From Bradyrhizobium sp. (lineage in GTDB: Bacteria > Pseudomonadota > Alphaproteobacteria > Rhizobiales > Xanthobacteraceae): a stretch of DNA of 64,000 nt. A model generated the notes under the pieces. It saw nothing but the letters and a program-made list of their open reading frames with translations. It did no database searches and was not told where the DNA came from. A program made the translations under genes and the position numbers. Positions within the stretch are counted from its first letter, which is position 1. The number at the start of each line of letters is the position of its first letter. Below are positions 52,275 through 60,589 of this stretch, piece by piece. The stretch covers positions 20,379 through 84,378 of the forward strand of contig JAUXWH010000158.1 of NCBI GenBank assembly GCA_030681365.1. The letters run 5' to 3'.

Positions 52275-52754
52275 ATGACGACTCGCCTGACACCCCTTGC
52301 AACAATGGCTGCCGCCTGCGTGCTGATGGTCGCCGGTAGCGGAAGCGCCCCGGCACAGCAATCGCATCCGGATCGCCTGCAGCGCGGTGAGGAGGTCATG
52401 CGGATGCTGAACGCGGGGAAAACACAGCCGACCCTCGAGGAGCTTCGCCGCGAGTTTCCGTTCCTGGCCGATGCGATAACCGGCTACGCGCTGGGCGATG
52501 TCTGGGGCCGGTCGGGCCTCGACCATCGCACGCGGCAGATTGCGGCGGTCGCAGCGTTCGCGGCGCTGGGGCACCGGCCCTTCATGAAAATTCACGCAGG
52601 CTATGCCCTGAATCTCGGCGTCACCGCCGAGGAACTGAAGGAGGTCGTCTATCTGACGACGGTACATGCCGGATTTCCCCGCGCCATCGAGGCGGCGCAG
52701 ACGCTCGCCGAACTGTTCAGGGAACGCGAGCAGCAGGCTGGAGGCGCGAAATGA
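52275..52754 (+). CDS. Exported carboxymuconolactone decarboxylase-family protein
   Basis: The protein has 159 residues from ATG 52275 with GGGAGAA seven bases upstream; the longer track start is unsupported. It has a signal peptide (LATMAAACVLMVAGSGSAPAQQ), then a CMD/AhpD-like helical core (DVWGRSGLDHRTRQIAAVAAFAALGHRPFMKIHAGYALNLGVTAEELKEVVYLTTVHAGFPRAIEAAQTL). The redox CxxC of AhpD is absent, so it is the gamma-CMD type. Export of a CMD protein is less common and may fit envelope detoxification. Confidence 0.85.
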   Translation: MTTRLTPLATMAAACVLMVAGSGSAPAQQSHPDRLQRGEEVMRMLNAGKTQPTLEELRREFPFLADAITGYALGDVWGRSGLDHRTRQIAAVAAFAALGHRPFMKIHAGYALNLGVTAEELKEVVYLTTVHAGFPRAIEAAQTLAELFREREQQAGGAK

Positions 52755-53146
52755 GCAAACCTGGATGGCCAAGGCGCGGATTCGTTCGCACCGGCGCCGG
52801 ACTGCTGGCCACGGCGTTGTTCGACTGTGGGCTGACGGGAATATCCATCGCGCAACTGCACCAGGGCGCGCTGGCGATCGAGGTCAGAGCGAAAGGAAAC
52901 GAGGTCATGCCTGCGCACGCGTTTGTTGGAATGTGGGTGACCGCCGACGGCCGTGTTCGCCACGAACTGCTGCCCAACGGCCGTTACGACGAGGCGAGGG
53001 GCGGCAGAAAGAGCGCCTACCAGGGACGCTACGAGATTCGCGGCAACCACATCGACTATTGGGATGACACCGGCTTTACCGCCGATGGCGACTTCATCGA
53101 CGGGGTGCTGCATCACGGCGGCATGATTCTGCGGCGCGAGGAATAG
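52751..53146 (+). CDS. Atu4866-like small exported protein
   Basis: The 131-residue protein starts in an ATGA overlap with the CMD gene. An N-terminal twin-arginine-like segment (PRRGFVRTGAGLLATALFD) may be a secretion signal. The domain AFVGMWVTADGRVRHELLPNGRYDEARGGRKSAYQGRYEIRGNHIDYWDDTGFTADGDFIDGVLHHGGMILRRE matches the Atu4866 beta-barrel family of unknown function. It completes the SDR-CMD set that faces AraC. Confidence 0.8.
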   Translation: MSKPGWPRRGFVRTGAGLLATALFDCGLTGISIAQLHQGALAIEVRAKGNEVMPAHAFVGMWVTADGRVRHELLPNGRYDEARGGRKSAYQGRYEIRGNHIDYWDDTGFTADGDFIDGVLHHGGMILRREE

Positions 53147-53174
53147 TGCGTCGTCACGCCGTCCTCGCTTTCCG

Positions 53175-54044
53175 TCAGTAGCGCGCGACCACCGGGCCGC
53201 CGAAGCGGTAGTTGAGACGCGCGGTGGCCTGATCGACGGTCAGCCGCCCGCTGGTCGTCACGGTTGCGAAGGTGCCGCCCAATCCATCGGGAATGTTGGC
53301 GGTCGCGGCCCGCGTGCCGAAATCGGTGTGGCGGTACTCGCCGGCCAGGCTCCAGTTGTTGTTGAAAGCCCATTCGATGCCGCCGCCGACCGTCCAGCCC
53401 CAGCGGGTGGTGGAGCCGCCGCTCGTCGACGTGAACGTTCCCGTCGGCAGCGCGATCGCCGGCCCGTTGACGAGCGTGGCGCTGGCGCCGCCGATCTCCG
53501 CGACTGCGGCGCCGCCGGTGGCGTAGAACAGCGCGCGATCCGCGGCGAAACCAATGCGCCCGCGGAACGAGGCCATCCAGTCGATGCGGCCGGTATCGAC
53601 GGTCACTGTCTGGGAGGTGCCGCCGCCGAAGTCACGCGTGGCGCTGGCGCTGGCACCCTTCAGATCCGTGCCGACCACGTCCGCTTCGACACCCAGAACG
53701 AATTGCCTGACCTGCCAGTTGTAGCCGATCTGGCCGCCGCCGATGACGCCGCTTCGGCCATCGGATCCGGCCAGCGAACCCATCTGGCCGAGGATGATGG
53801 TCGGCACCACCGTGACCGGCGGGAGCAGGAGAAATGGCGGAAACAGTGGTCCAACATCGGAGCCGCCCGAGTCGGAAGTCCAGCCTCCGCCGACATTGGC
53901 GCCGACGTAGAAGCCGGTCCAGCTGAAGGCCGGGGGAGGGACCGCCAGCGGAAGCGCCTTGACCGGCATGTCGGCGGCCTCCGTCACGGCGATGCCGCCC
54001 ACCCACGCACGTCCCACAATGGCCGCGATTGCAATCCCGCGCAT
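53175..54044 (-). CDS. Outer-membrane beta-barrel protein (Omp25/RopB-like)
   Basis: The protein has 289 residues from ATG 54044; the 734-residue track ORF continues through the divergent LuxR gene and is spurious upstream. The signal peptide IAAIVGRAWVGGIAVTEAA is followed by PPPAFSWTGFYVGANVGGGW, the typical opening of rhizobial 8-strand barrel proteins. Alternating strands and the terminal LNYRFGGPVVARY (aromatic end) close the barrel. AGGAGG lies somewhat far (about 13 bases) from the ATG. It probably contributes to membrane integrity. Confidence 0.88.
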   Translation of the reverse strand: MRGIAIAAIVGRAWVGGIAVTEAADMPVKALPLAVPPPAFSWTGFYVGANVGGGWTSDSGGSDVGPLFPPFLLLPPVTVVPTIILGQMGSLAGSDGRSGVIGGGQIGYNWQVRQFVLGVEADVVGTDLKGASASATRDFGGGTSQTVTVDTGRIDWMASFRGRIGFAADRALFYATGGAAVAEIGGASATLVNGPAIALPTGTFTSTSGGSTTRWGWTVGGGIEWAFNNNWSLAGEYRHTDFGTRAATANIPDGLGGTFATVTTSGRLTVDQATARLNYRFGGPVVARY

Positions 54045-54341
54045 GTTTGCCCCCAACCTCCTGCACGGTAACGAGACACCGGGTAGTGAACGTCGCACGA
54101 TGCAATCTGTGAGATCATTAAAATGGGAGTCGCTGGAGTCCGCACCTGTCAAATGGCTAGTTCCGTCCGATCGGAGTGTGATTTGTTTTCGGATGTTGCA
54201 TTTCCGCACTAATCGCAGTGAACTACCCCACGACATTCTGGCGTGCGGCGCACCCCGCAGGTAACGGAACCGCGGCGGCACGCTTTTGATTGGATTTTTT
54301 GCCGGCTCCAGCCGGGCCATTTCATTGCGACGAGACGACCG

Positions 54342-55460
54342 ATGATGGATGCGGCCGAGGTCTCCGGAATACTCGATGCGGTGTATGAATCGGCGATTTT
54401 CCCCGAGCGCTGGCCGCAGGCCCTGGAAAGGCTGGGACAGGCTTTCGACTGCAGATGCGTCGCGCTGATCGACCGGAATCTGCGCACCCTTGAAGCCAGG
54501 GTCGACACGTCGGGCGTCGATGCTTCCAGCCAGCGCGAGTTTCTCGATGTCTGGAGCGCGCGCGATCTGGTGCGCCTGCGAACCCGGGAATGGCGGCCCG
54601 GCGCGATCGAGATCGATCATCAAATCGTGCCGAAGTCCGAGCTGCTCGCGAGCGACTATTACAACGGCTTCATGAAGCCGCGCGACATGCACACGGTGAT
54701 GCGGTTGACGCTGGCGCACCGCAATCGATTTCTCACCATCATCAGTCTGGTGCGTCCGCCTTCCGCCGACGAATTCGATGCCGCCGCGATCGAGCAATGC
54801 CGGGTGCTGATGCCGCATCTGGAGCGCGCGGCCCATATCCGTTTCCACGCGCAAGGCGCCAGCGCGATGCTCGGTGGACTTTCCGATGTCGCCGACCGCT
54901 CGGTCACGGCCGTGCTGCTGCTGGAGCGCGACGGGCGGGTGAAGTTTGCCAACAAGGCCGCACGCGCCATGGCGGCTGCCGCGGATGGCTTTCTGTTTCG
55001 CGGCGATCAGTTCGAAATACTGGATCGAAGCGGCGATGCCGCATTTCAGCGTCTCGTTGCGGGGGCGGTGGGCGCGCTGCCGAAGCTGGATGCGCCGCGC
55101 GGCGGCGTCATGCGACTGGCGCGCCGCTCGGGCAAGGGGAGCTACACCGTCACCGTTGCGCCGGTGAAACGCGAGGCGTCGTGGGTCGGACACGAGCCGA
55201 TGGCGCTGGTGCTGGTTGCCGATCCCGATGCAACGCCGAAGCCACCGAAGGAAATGCTGGCGCAGCTGTTTGGCTTCACGGCGGCGGAAATACGCGTCGC
55301 GGAACGTTTGATGATGGGCGACAGTCCGGAGCAGGCCGCGACATTCCTGCAGGTGAAGACCGCGACCGCGCGCTGGCATCTGGCCTCGATCTACCGCAAG
55401 ACGGGGACCAACCGGCAGGCCGAGCTGATCCGGCTGCTGCTGTCGCTGGCGATGATGTGA
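54342..55460 (+). CDS. LuxR-type helix-turn-helix regulator
   Basis: The protein has 372 residues from the ATG pair at 54342/54345. The N-terminal two thirds resemble a PAS/GAF-like sensor without a named domain: ILDAVYESAIFPERWPQALERLGQAFDCRCVALIDRN and VTAVLLLERDGRVKFANKAARAM. The C-terminal HTH is LAQLFGFTAAEIRVAERLMMGDSPEQAATFLQVKTATARWHLASIYRKTGTNRQAELIRLLLSL. There is no receiver domain or acyl-homoserine-lactone pocket signature. It is divergent from the outer-membrane protein gene across an AT-richer 297-base spacer. Confidence 0.85.
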   Translation: MMDAAEVSGILDAVYESAIFPERWPQALERLGQAFDCRCVALIDRNLRTLEARVDTSGVDASSQREFLDVWSARDLVRLRTREWRPGAIEIDHQIVPKSELLASDYYNGFMKPRDMHTVMRLTLAHRNRFLTIISLVRPPSADEFDAAAIEQCRVLMPHLERAAHIRFHAQGASAMLGGLSDVADRSVTAVLLLERDGRVKFANKAARAMAAAADGFLFRGDQFEILDRSGDAAFQRLVAGAVGALPKLDAPRGGVMRLARRSGKGSYTVTVAPVKREASWVGHEPMALVLVADPDATPKPPKEMLAQLFGFTAAEIRVAERLMMGDSPEQAATFLQVKTATARWHLASIYRKTGTNRQAELIRLLLSLAMM

Positions 55461-55515
55461 GTCGGATAACTCGCCCGGGCCTTGGCCCGGGCGAGCCTCT
55501 TCTCGTCGTATTCAA

Positions 55516-55788
55516 TCAATAGCGGGGATAGCAGATATTGATCGGGCCGTGGTGCGTCCACCTCCAGCAGCTGTGAACATAATAATGGCCATGCCGGTTA
55601 TGGCGACGCCCGTGATGACCGTGATGGCCATGTCCGTGATGACCGTGGGCGTGATGGCCGTGCCCGTGATGGCCGTGGCCCTTGCCGTGACCACCGCCGG
55701 CGAAGGCCTGACTCGGAACGGCCACAGAAGCAGTCGTCAGTGCCAGAGCAGCGATAGCGGCCATAACGAACTTGTTGATCCTAGTCAT
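55516..55788 (-). CDS. Exported His-rich protein
   Basis: The 90-residue protein has AGGAGAGG nine bases before its ATG. A signal peptide (VMAAIAALALTTASVAVPSQAFA) is followed by a Gly-His tract (GGHGKGHGHHGHGHHAHGHHGHGHHGHHG), then YYVHSCWRWTHHGPINICYPRY. There are 20 or more histidines within 45 residues plus two C-terminal cysteines. That composition suggests periplasmic binding of divalent nickel, zinc, copper or cobalt. The family is not named here. Confidence 0.75.
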   Translation of the reverse strand: MTRINKFVMAAIAALALTTASVAVPSQAFAGGGHGKGHGHHGHGHHAHGHHGHGHHGHHGRRHNRHGHYYVHSCWRWTHHGPINICYPRY

Positions 55789-55906
55789 GAACCTCTCCTG
55801 GGTTGGGCAGCGCGGGGATCGCTCTGCGTTGATCCAAACCTAGGGGAGCTGAATGCCGCGCGAAGTGATCGGAATCACAGAGTAGGCGGGCCCTCGCAGT
55901 CAGCCC

Positions 55907-56075
55907 CCCGTCGTCCCGGACAAGTGAGCGCAAGCGAGCGCAGATCCGACCCATAACCACCGTCGTCGGCGATGGCGCGCAAGCCGTCCAACAGCCTGTC
56001 TCAAAGCGGGCGCCGCGGCGTGTGGATCCCCGCTCAGCGGTCGCTGCGCTCCCTTGGCCGGGACGACGATAGAAA
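55907..56075. repeat. Palindromic repeat between convergence region and the glycosylase gene
   Basis: CGTCGTCCCGGACAAG on the left mirrors CCGGGACGACG on the right, with AGCGCAAGCGAGCGCAGATCC and GGATCC...GCTGCGCTCCC between. The whole unit occupies the 319-base gap before 56108; no gene is seen in this gap. It is another dispersed rhizobial-type repeat. Confidence 0.6.
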
Positions 56076-56107
56076 TCGCAGGACGGCGCGGCGCAACGCG
56101 CGTTAAA

Positions 56108-56713
56108 TCAAAACGGCTTGCTCAGAAACCGCGAACCCTTCAGCCCATATCGCCACGGCAGCTCGACCGCTTTCGTAATACCGATCCGCACCCCCGCGAC
56201 AATCTCCGGCTTTCTTGCCCGCGCATACAGCGAGATCGGCGGCGCATCCAGCGCCAGCCCATTATGCGCAACGGTGATTCCAAGCGCTTCCGTCAGTTTG
56301 CCCGGGCCGGAACACAGCGAACGCTCATCTTCAAGGCCACGTCGCCGCCGCATCGCGGCCAATCCATGGGTCGGCTCGAGCGCGCGGATCAACACCGCGC
56401 TGGCCGAGCCTTCTTTCTCGCAGACGAAGTTGACGCACCAGTGGATGCCATAGGAACGATAGACATAGGCAAAGCCTGCTGGCCCGAACATCACGAGGTT
56501 GCGCGGCGTCGGCCCGCGGAAGGAATGCGCGGCGGGATCGGTGTGATGATAGGCCTCGACCTCGACGATGACGCCGCCGACGCCGTCGACCAGCAGGGTG
56601 GCGCCGATCAGGTCGGGCGCCACCTCATGCACGCTGCGGGCAAAAAACGCGCGCTTCAGCGGCCGGCCCGGATCGGCGGCGGTCGGGACAGGGGAAATAC
56701 GGCTTCGAGCCAT
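56108..56713 (-). CDS. 3-methyladenine DNA glycosylase (AAG/MPG family)
   Basis: The 201-residue protein has motifs [77 protein letters not shown]. The active-site glutamate and tyrosines are in VEVEAYH and YVYRSYGIH, and [11 protein letters not shown] is the DNA-minor-groove loop. The enzyme excises 3-methyladenine, hypoxanthine and related lesions. Length matches bacterial MPG. It is divergent from lipA. Confidence 0.93.
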   Translation of the reverse strand: MARSRISPVPTAADPGRPLKRAFFARSVHEVAPDLIGATLLVDGVGGVIVEVEAYHHTDPAAHSFRGPTPRNLVMFGPAGFAYVYRSYGIHWCVNFVCEKEGSASAVLIRALEPTHGLAAMRRRRGLEDERSLCSGPGKLTEALGITVAHNGLALDAPPISLYARARKPEIVAGVRIGITKAVELPWRYGLKGSRFLSKPF

Positions 56714-56844
56714 TCAAATCGGAGCTGGGGAGAGCGGAATGCGTCAGCCAAGGCAATATGCTAAAGCATGGCTGCCAACAAGCCGGGCGGTTGCGATTCC
56801 CCTTCAAGCGGATTAGCTAAGCCTCTAAGGGATAAAGATATTCC

Positions 56845-57804
56845 ATGGTCGTCGTCGTCGATACCATCTCCGCCACTCCGCTGCGCCCGCGCCACCCCGA
56901 AAAGGTGAACCGGCCGGATGCGCTGTCGCCACCGAAGCCGGACTGGATCAGGGTGCGCGCGCCGAATACCCGCGGCTATGCCGACACCCGCGCCATCGTC
57001 AAGGAAAACGGTCTGGTCACGGTGTGCGAGGAAGCCGGCTGCCCGAATATCGGCGAATGCTGGGACAAGAAGCACGCCACCTTCATGATCATGGGCGACA
57101 CCTGCACCCGCGCCTGCGCCTTCTGCAACGTCAAGACCGGCATGCCCACGGGGCTCGATGCGTCCGAGCCGGAACATGTCGCGGAGGCCACCTTCAAGCT
57201 CGGGCTCGCCCACATCGTGGTGACTTCGGTCGACCGCGACGATCTCGCCGATGGCGGCGCCGAACATTTTGCCCAGACCATTCGCGCCATCCGCGCGCGC
57301 TGCCCCTCGACCACGATCGAGATTTTGACGCCGGACTTCTTGCGCAAGGAAGGCGCGCTCGAAATCGTGGCAAAGGCAAAACCCGACGTATTCAACCACA
57401 ATCTGGAAACGGTGCCGTCGCGCTATCTCACGGTGCGCCCCGGCGCGCGCTATTTCCATTCGATCCGGCTGCTGCAGCGGGTCAAGGAAATCGATCCGAC
57501 CATCTTCACCAAGTCCGGCATCATGGTCGGCCTCGGCGAGGAGCGTCACGAGGTGCTGCAGGTGATGGACGATCTGCGCTCGGCGGATGTCGATTTTCTC
57601 ACCATCGGGCAGTATCTGCAGCCGACCCGCAAGCATCACGCCGTGATGCGCTACGTCACCCCTGATGAATTCGCCGGCTATGAGAAGGTGGCCTATACCA
57701 AGGGCTTCCTGATGGTATCGGCGAGCCCGCTGACCCGCTCGTCGCATCACGCCGGCGACGATTTCGCGAAGCTGCGGGTCGCGCGCGCGGCGCGAGCCGG
57801 CTGA
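56845..57804 (+). CDS. lipA: Lipoyl synthase
   Basis: The 319-residue radical-SAM enzyme shows both clusters. The auxiliary cluster is [13 protein letters not shown] (Cys-x4-Cys-x5-Cys, about residues 61-73), and the radical-SAM cluster is [10 protein letters not shown] (Cys-x3-Cys-x2-Cys). It inserts sulfur into octanoyl groups on the E2 and H proteins. The closing [13 protein letters not shown] carries the conserved RSSxHA serine that binds the auxiliary iron. It is followed eight bases later by the COQ10-like gene. Confidence 0.97.
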   Translation: MVVVVDTISATPLRPRHPEKVNRPDALSPPKPDWIRVRAPNTRGYADTRAIVKENGLVTVCEEAGCPNIGECWDKKHATFMIMGDTCTRACAFCNVKTGMPTGLDASEPEHVAEATFKLGLAHIVVTSVDRDDLADGGAEHFAQTIRAIRARCPSTTIEILTPDFLRKEGALEIVAKAKPDVFNHNLETVPSRYLTVRPGARYFHSIRLLQRVKEIDPTIFTKSGIMVGLGEERHEVLQVMDDLRSADVDFLTIGQYLQPTRKHHAVMRYVTPDEFAGYEKVAYTKGFLMVSASPLTRSSHHAGDDFAKLRVARAARAG

Positions 57805-57812
57805 GTTCTTCG

Positions 57813-58298
57813 ATGCGGAAATTCTCCAGCAAGCGCCGGGTCATCCATAGCGCCGGGCAGATGTTCGACCTCGTCGCCGATGTCGAGCGCTATCCCGAAT
57901 TCGTGCCGCTGTGCCACGCACTCAAGATCCGGCAGCGCACGCCGGGGCCCGACGGCACCGAAATCGTGATCGCCGACATGACGGTGTCGTTCAAGCTGGT
58001 GCGGGAAGCCTTCACCAGCCGGGTCACGCTGGACCGCCCCAATCTGAAGATCATGGTGGAATATCTGAAGGGGCCGTTCAGCAATCTGGAAAACCGCTGG
58101 AGCTTCGAGCCGCGATCCGAAACCGCCTGCGACGTCGGGTTTTTCCTGTCCTACGAATTCAAGAGCCGGATGCTGGCGATGCTGATGGGCACCATGTTCG
58201 ACACCGCATTCCAGCGCTTTGCGGCGGCGTTCGAGAAGCGCGCGGATGCGATTTACGGGCAGGGTAGCGCAGCAAGCAAGCCGTCATCCCCGGGATGA
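57813..58298 (+). CDS. Ubiquinone-binding COQ10/RatA-like START-domain protein
   Basis: The 161-residue protein MRKFSSKRRVIHSAGQMFDLVADVERYPEFVPLCHALKIRQR is the start of the polyketide-cyclase/COQ10 START fold. FKLVREAFTSRVTLDRP and FLSYEFKSRMLAMLMGTMFDTAFQRFAAAFEKRAD complete it. COQ10 proteins bind ubiquinone and help its transfer to the respiratory chain. The RatA annotation used for relatives is a naming overlap, not evidence of toxicity. It probably shares the lipA transcript. Confidence 0.9.
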   Translation: MRKFSSKRRVIHSAGQMFDLVADVERYPEFVPLCHALKIRQRTPGPDGTEIVIADMTVSFKLVREAFTSRVTLDRPNLKIMVEYLKGPFSNLENRWSFEPRSETACDVGFFLSYEFKSRMLAMLMGTMFDTAFQRFAAAFEKRADAIYGQGSAASKPSSPG

Positions 58299-58337
58299 AC
58301 GCAATTGCGTTCACCCGTAAGGTGCGCGCTCTTGCGC

Positions 58338-58387
58338 GCCTCGAAGGATCCGCAGTGGGCACCGTAGTCGTCTCCATCCTTCGAGGC
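58338..58387. repeat. Palindromic repeat, same family as at 12.1 kb
   Basis: GCCTCGAAGGAT and ATCCTTCGAGGC form perfect 12-bp arms around a 26-base spacer. The ATCCTTCGAG core matches the element after aapP. It lies between the COQ10-like gene and the insertion sequence. Confidence 0.65.
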
Positions 58388-58411
58388 CGTCGCAAGCGCG
58401 ACGGCGCCTCA

Positions 58412-59964
58412 GAGCCTGTGAATCTTTTGAGGCTGCTCGACGAGCAAGTCTAGCCGAAGCCTGGTGCAATGTGATTCCCTGCGATCATGGATTCGCGGGA
58501 GGCGATGATGGCGACCGACGATTTGTTTGGGGAACCGCCGGAGCAGGGCAAGCCGCGGGCCGAAGCGACGCCGTCCGGAGCGCCGCGTCTGCGTGAACCC
58601 CAACGCGCCCAGATCGAGTTGCGGGCGGTGGATATCGAGAGTCTGATCGGAGAAGACCACCCGGTGCGCCTGATCTGGTCCTATGTCGAAGGGCTCGATC
58701 TGAGTGAACTGGAGAACCGGATCAAGGCCCGGGGCGACCGGCCCGGTCACCCGGCGACATCGCCGCGGCTTCTGCTGGCGCTGTGGCTCTATGCCACCAG
58801 CGAGGGCGTCGGCAGTGCTCGGGCGTTGGCGCGGCTGAGCGAGAACCACGACGCCTATCGCTGGCTGTGTGGCGGCGTGTCGGTGAACTATCACACGCTG
58901 GCGGACTTCCGGGTGGGTTGTGCCGATTTGCTCGACCGTCTGCTCGCCGAGCATTTGGCGGCGCTGTCGAAGGCCGGGCTGGTCAATCTGGAGACGCTGG
59001 CGCAGGACGGCGTGCGGGTACGGGCCAACGCGGGAGCCGCTTCGTTCCGACGCGAGGCGACGCTTGACCGGCACTTGGCAACGGCTGAGGCGGTGGTGGA
59101 CGATCTCAAGCGCGAGGTCGATGCGCATTCGGATGCCAGCAATCAGCGTATCCGGGCAGCCAGGGAACGGGCCGCGCGAGAGCGCAGCGAGCGCGTGCAA
59201 AAGGCGCAGACGGCGCTGGCCGAGATCAAGCGGCAGCGCCAGGAGCGCGAGGAAAAGCGCGGCAATGGCAAGAAGCCGAAGGAGCCGCGTGCTTCCACCA
59301 CGGATCCCGATGCACGGGTGATGAAGATGGCCGACGGCGGCTTCCGCCCTGGCTACAATGTGCAGGTGACAAGTCCGGCCGGCGAGCAGATCGTCGTTGG
59401 CGTCGAAATATCCAACAACGGGTCCGATCGCGGCCTGATGCGGCCGATGCTGGAGCGGCAGCGCAAGCGTCCCGGCGGCCTGCCCAAACGCCATCTCGCC
59501 GATGGCGGCTTTGGCAGCGCGGAAGATATCGAGTGGGCGCATGCCGAAGGCATCGAAGTATATTGCCCGCCCACCCAATCCAAGCATGGCACGGACCCCT
59601 ACCTGCCGCGGCGCGGCGACGGCCCGGGGGTATTGGCCTGGCGTGCCCGAATGGCGAGCGAATCCGGCAAGGCCACGTACAAGCCCCGCTCGGTATGCGA
59701 ATGCATCCATGCCCGCTGGCGCAACTGGGACCTGAGGCAGTTGCCCGTGCGCGGCATCGAAAAGGTCCGCGCCGTCGTGCTCTGGTACGCGCTCACCAAC
59801 AACATCCTGCAAGGCATCCGCCTCGCCAGCGAATAAATCGAGAGGTCGTCGAGCAAAAAATGAGAGGTCATCGACAAATCGAGGCTTAAAACGGCCATCG
59901 GCTGCGACGAAGTGTTGCCACCTCGTCGCAAAGCCCTGCAAAATCAGAAAGCTTCACATCCTGT
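58412..59964 (+). mobile_element. IS1182-type insertion sequence
   Basis: One transposase gene is flanked by imperfect inverted ends: left TGTGAATCTTTTGA (from 58418) and right, on the minus strand, TGTGAAGCTTTCTGA (from 59958). Length is about 1.55 kb, right for IS1182. Exact borders and target duplication are not resolved by eye. It separates the lipA-COQ10 genes from cinA. Confidence 0.65.
58487..59836 (+). CDS. IS1182-family DDE transposase
   Basis: The 449-residue transposase has an N-terminal helical domain (IELRAVDIESLIGEDHPVRLIWSYVEGLDLSELENRIKARGDRPGHPATSPRLLLALWLYATSEGVGSARALARL) and a DDE catalytic half: VNLETLAQDGVRVRANAG (first Asp), HLADGGFGSAEDIE (second Asp) and the C-terminal helix with IEKVRAVVLWYALTNNI. 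A charged coiled coil (RAARERAARERSERVQKAQTALAEIKRQRQEREEKR) lies in the middle. No frameshift is seen, so it may be active. Confidence 0.92.
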   Translation: MDSREAMMATDDLFGEPPEQGKPRAEATPSGAPRLREPQRAQIELRAVDIESLIGEDHPVRLIWSYVEGLDLSELENRIKARGDRPGHPATSPRLLLALWLYATSEGVGSARALARLSENHDAYRWLCGGVSVNYHTLADFRVGCADLLDRLLAEHLAALSKAGLVNLETLAQDGVRVRANAGAASFRREATLDRHLATAEAVVDDLKREVDAHSDASNQRIRAARERAARERSERVQKAQTALAEIKRQRQEREEKRGNGKKPKEPRASTTDPDARVMKMADGGFRPGYNVQVTSPAGEQIVVGVEISNNGSDRGLMRPMLERQRKRPGGLPKRHLADGGFGSAEDIEWAHAEGIEVYCPPTQSKHGTDPYLPRRGDGPGVLAWRARMASESGKATYKPRSVCECIHARWRNWDLRQLPVRGIEKVRAVVLWYALTNNILQGIRLASE

Positions 59965-59985
59965 CAGGATGACGGCGGAGTTCGT

Positions 59986-60588
59986 TTAGGGCCTGGACGG
60001 CCGCCGCCGCTTGACGGCGCTGCGGCGCGGCGTGCGGGCGACGCGGGGACGCAAACGGCTCATGGTCTGGCGGCGCTGTTTTGCCGGCGCCTGCGGGCCA
60101 CGCGCGATCTCGGTCAGCATGCGCAGCGCCTCGAGCACCGAGCGCAGGCGAACCGCGCTGCGGCCGATCGCACCGAACCGGCATTCGCGGTGCAGGATGC
60201 GGCCGTCGCGCGCGGCGACCGCGAGATGGACCAGGCCGACCGGCTTGCCCGGCGTCGCCCCGCCGGGGCCGGCGATGCCGGTGATGGAGACGGCGAGGTC
60301 GACGCCGGCTTTTTCCAGCGCGCCGAATGCCATGGCGGTCGCGGTCTCCTTGCTGACCGCGCCGAAGGTCGCAAGCGTGGTGGCCTTGACGCCGAGCATC
60401 GCGCGTTTTGCATCGTTCGAGTAGGTGACAAAACCGCGGTCGATGACGTCGGAGGAGCCGGGAATGTCGGTCAGCGCGGCGGCGACCATGCCGCCGGTGC
60501 AGGATTCGGCGGTGGCAATGGTGAGCTTGCGCATCCGGCACAAATCGAGCAGCGAGCGGGAGAGGGCGCGGGTGTCGCTGCCGCTCAT
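59986..60588 (-). CDS. CinA-family nicotinamide-nucleotide amidase (C-terminal domain form)
   Basis: The 200-residue protein has the PncC/CinA C-terminal signature RKLTIATAESCTGGMVAAALTDIPGSSDVIDRGFVTYSNDAKRAMLGV (catalytic serine in ESCTGG) and VDLAVSITGIAGPGGATPGKPVGLVHLAV. It lacks the N-terminal MoCF-like domain of full CinA. The reaction is deamidation of NMN to nicotinate mononucleotide. A basic C-terminal tail (RRQTMSRLRPRVARTPRRSAVKRRRPSRP) is unusual. It lies one base from the ispDF stop, so the two are co-transcribed. Confidence 0.92.
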   Translation of the reverse strand: MSGSDTRALSRSLLDLCRMRKLTIATAESCTGGMVAAALTDIPGSSDVIDRGFVTYSNDAKRAMLGVKATTLATFGAVSKETATAMAFGALEKAGVDLAVSITGIAGPGGATPGKPVGLVHLAVAARDGRILHRECRFGAIGRSAVRLRSVLEALRMLTEIARGPQAPAKQRRQTMSRLRPRVARTPRRSAVKRRRPSRP

Positions 60589-60589
60589 G

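Noticed and set aside
53175-55379. 734-residue minus-strand ORF as a single gene
   Set aside because: Only the last 289 residues form the outer-membrane barrel with its own signal peptide; the remainder is antisense to the LuxR-type gene.
55829-55856. TGATCC near 55.8 kb as a fourth RpoE promoter
   Set aside because: The bases 16 downstream are AATGCC rather than CGTT, and no gene on that strand starts nearby.
58409-59941. 510-residue minus-strand ORF
   Set aside because: Covers the IS1182 transposase on the other strand; the plus frame has the DDE motifs.
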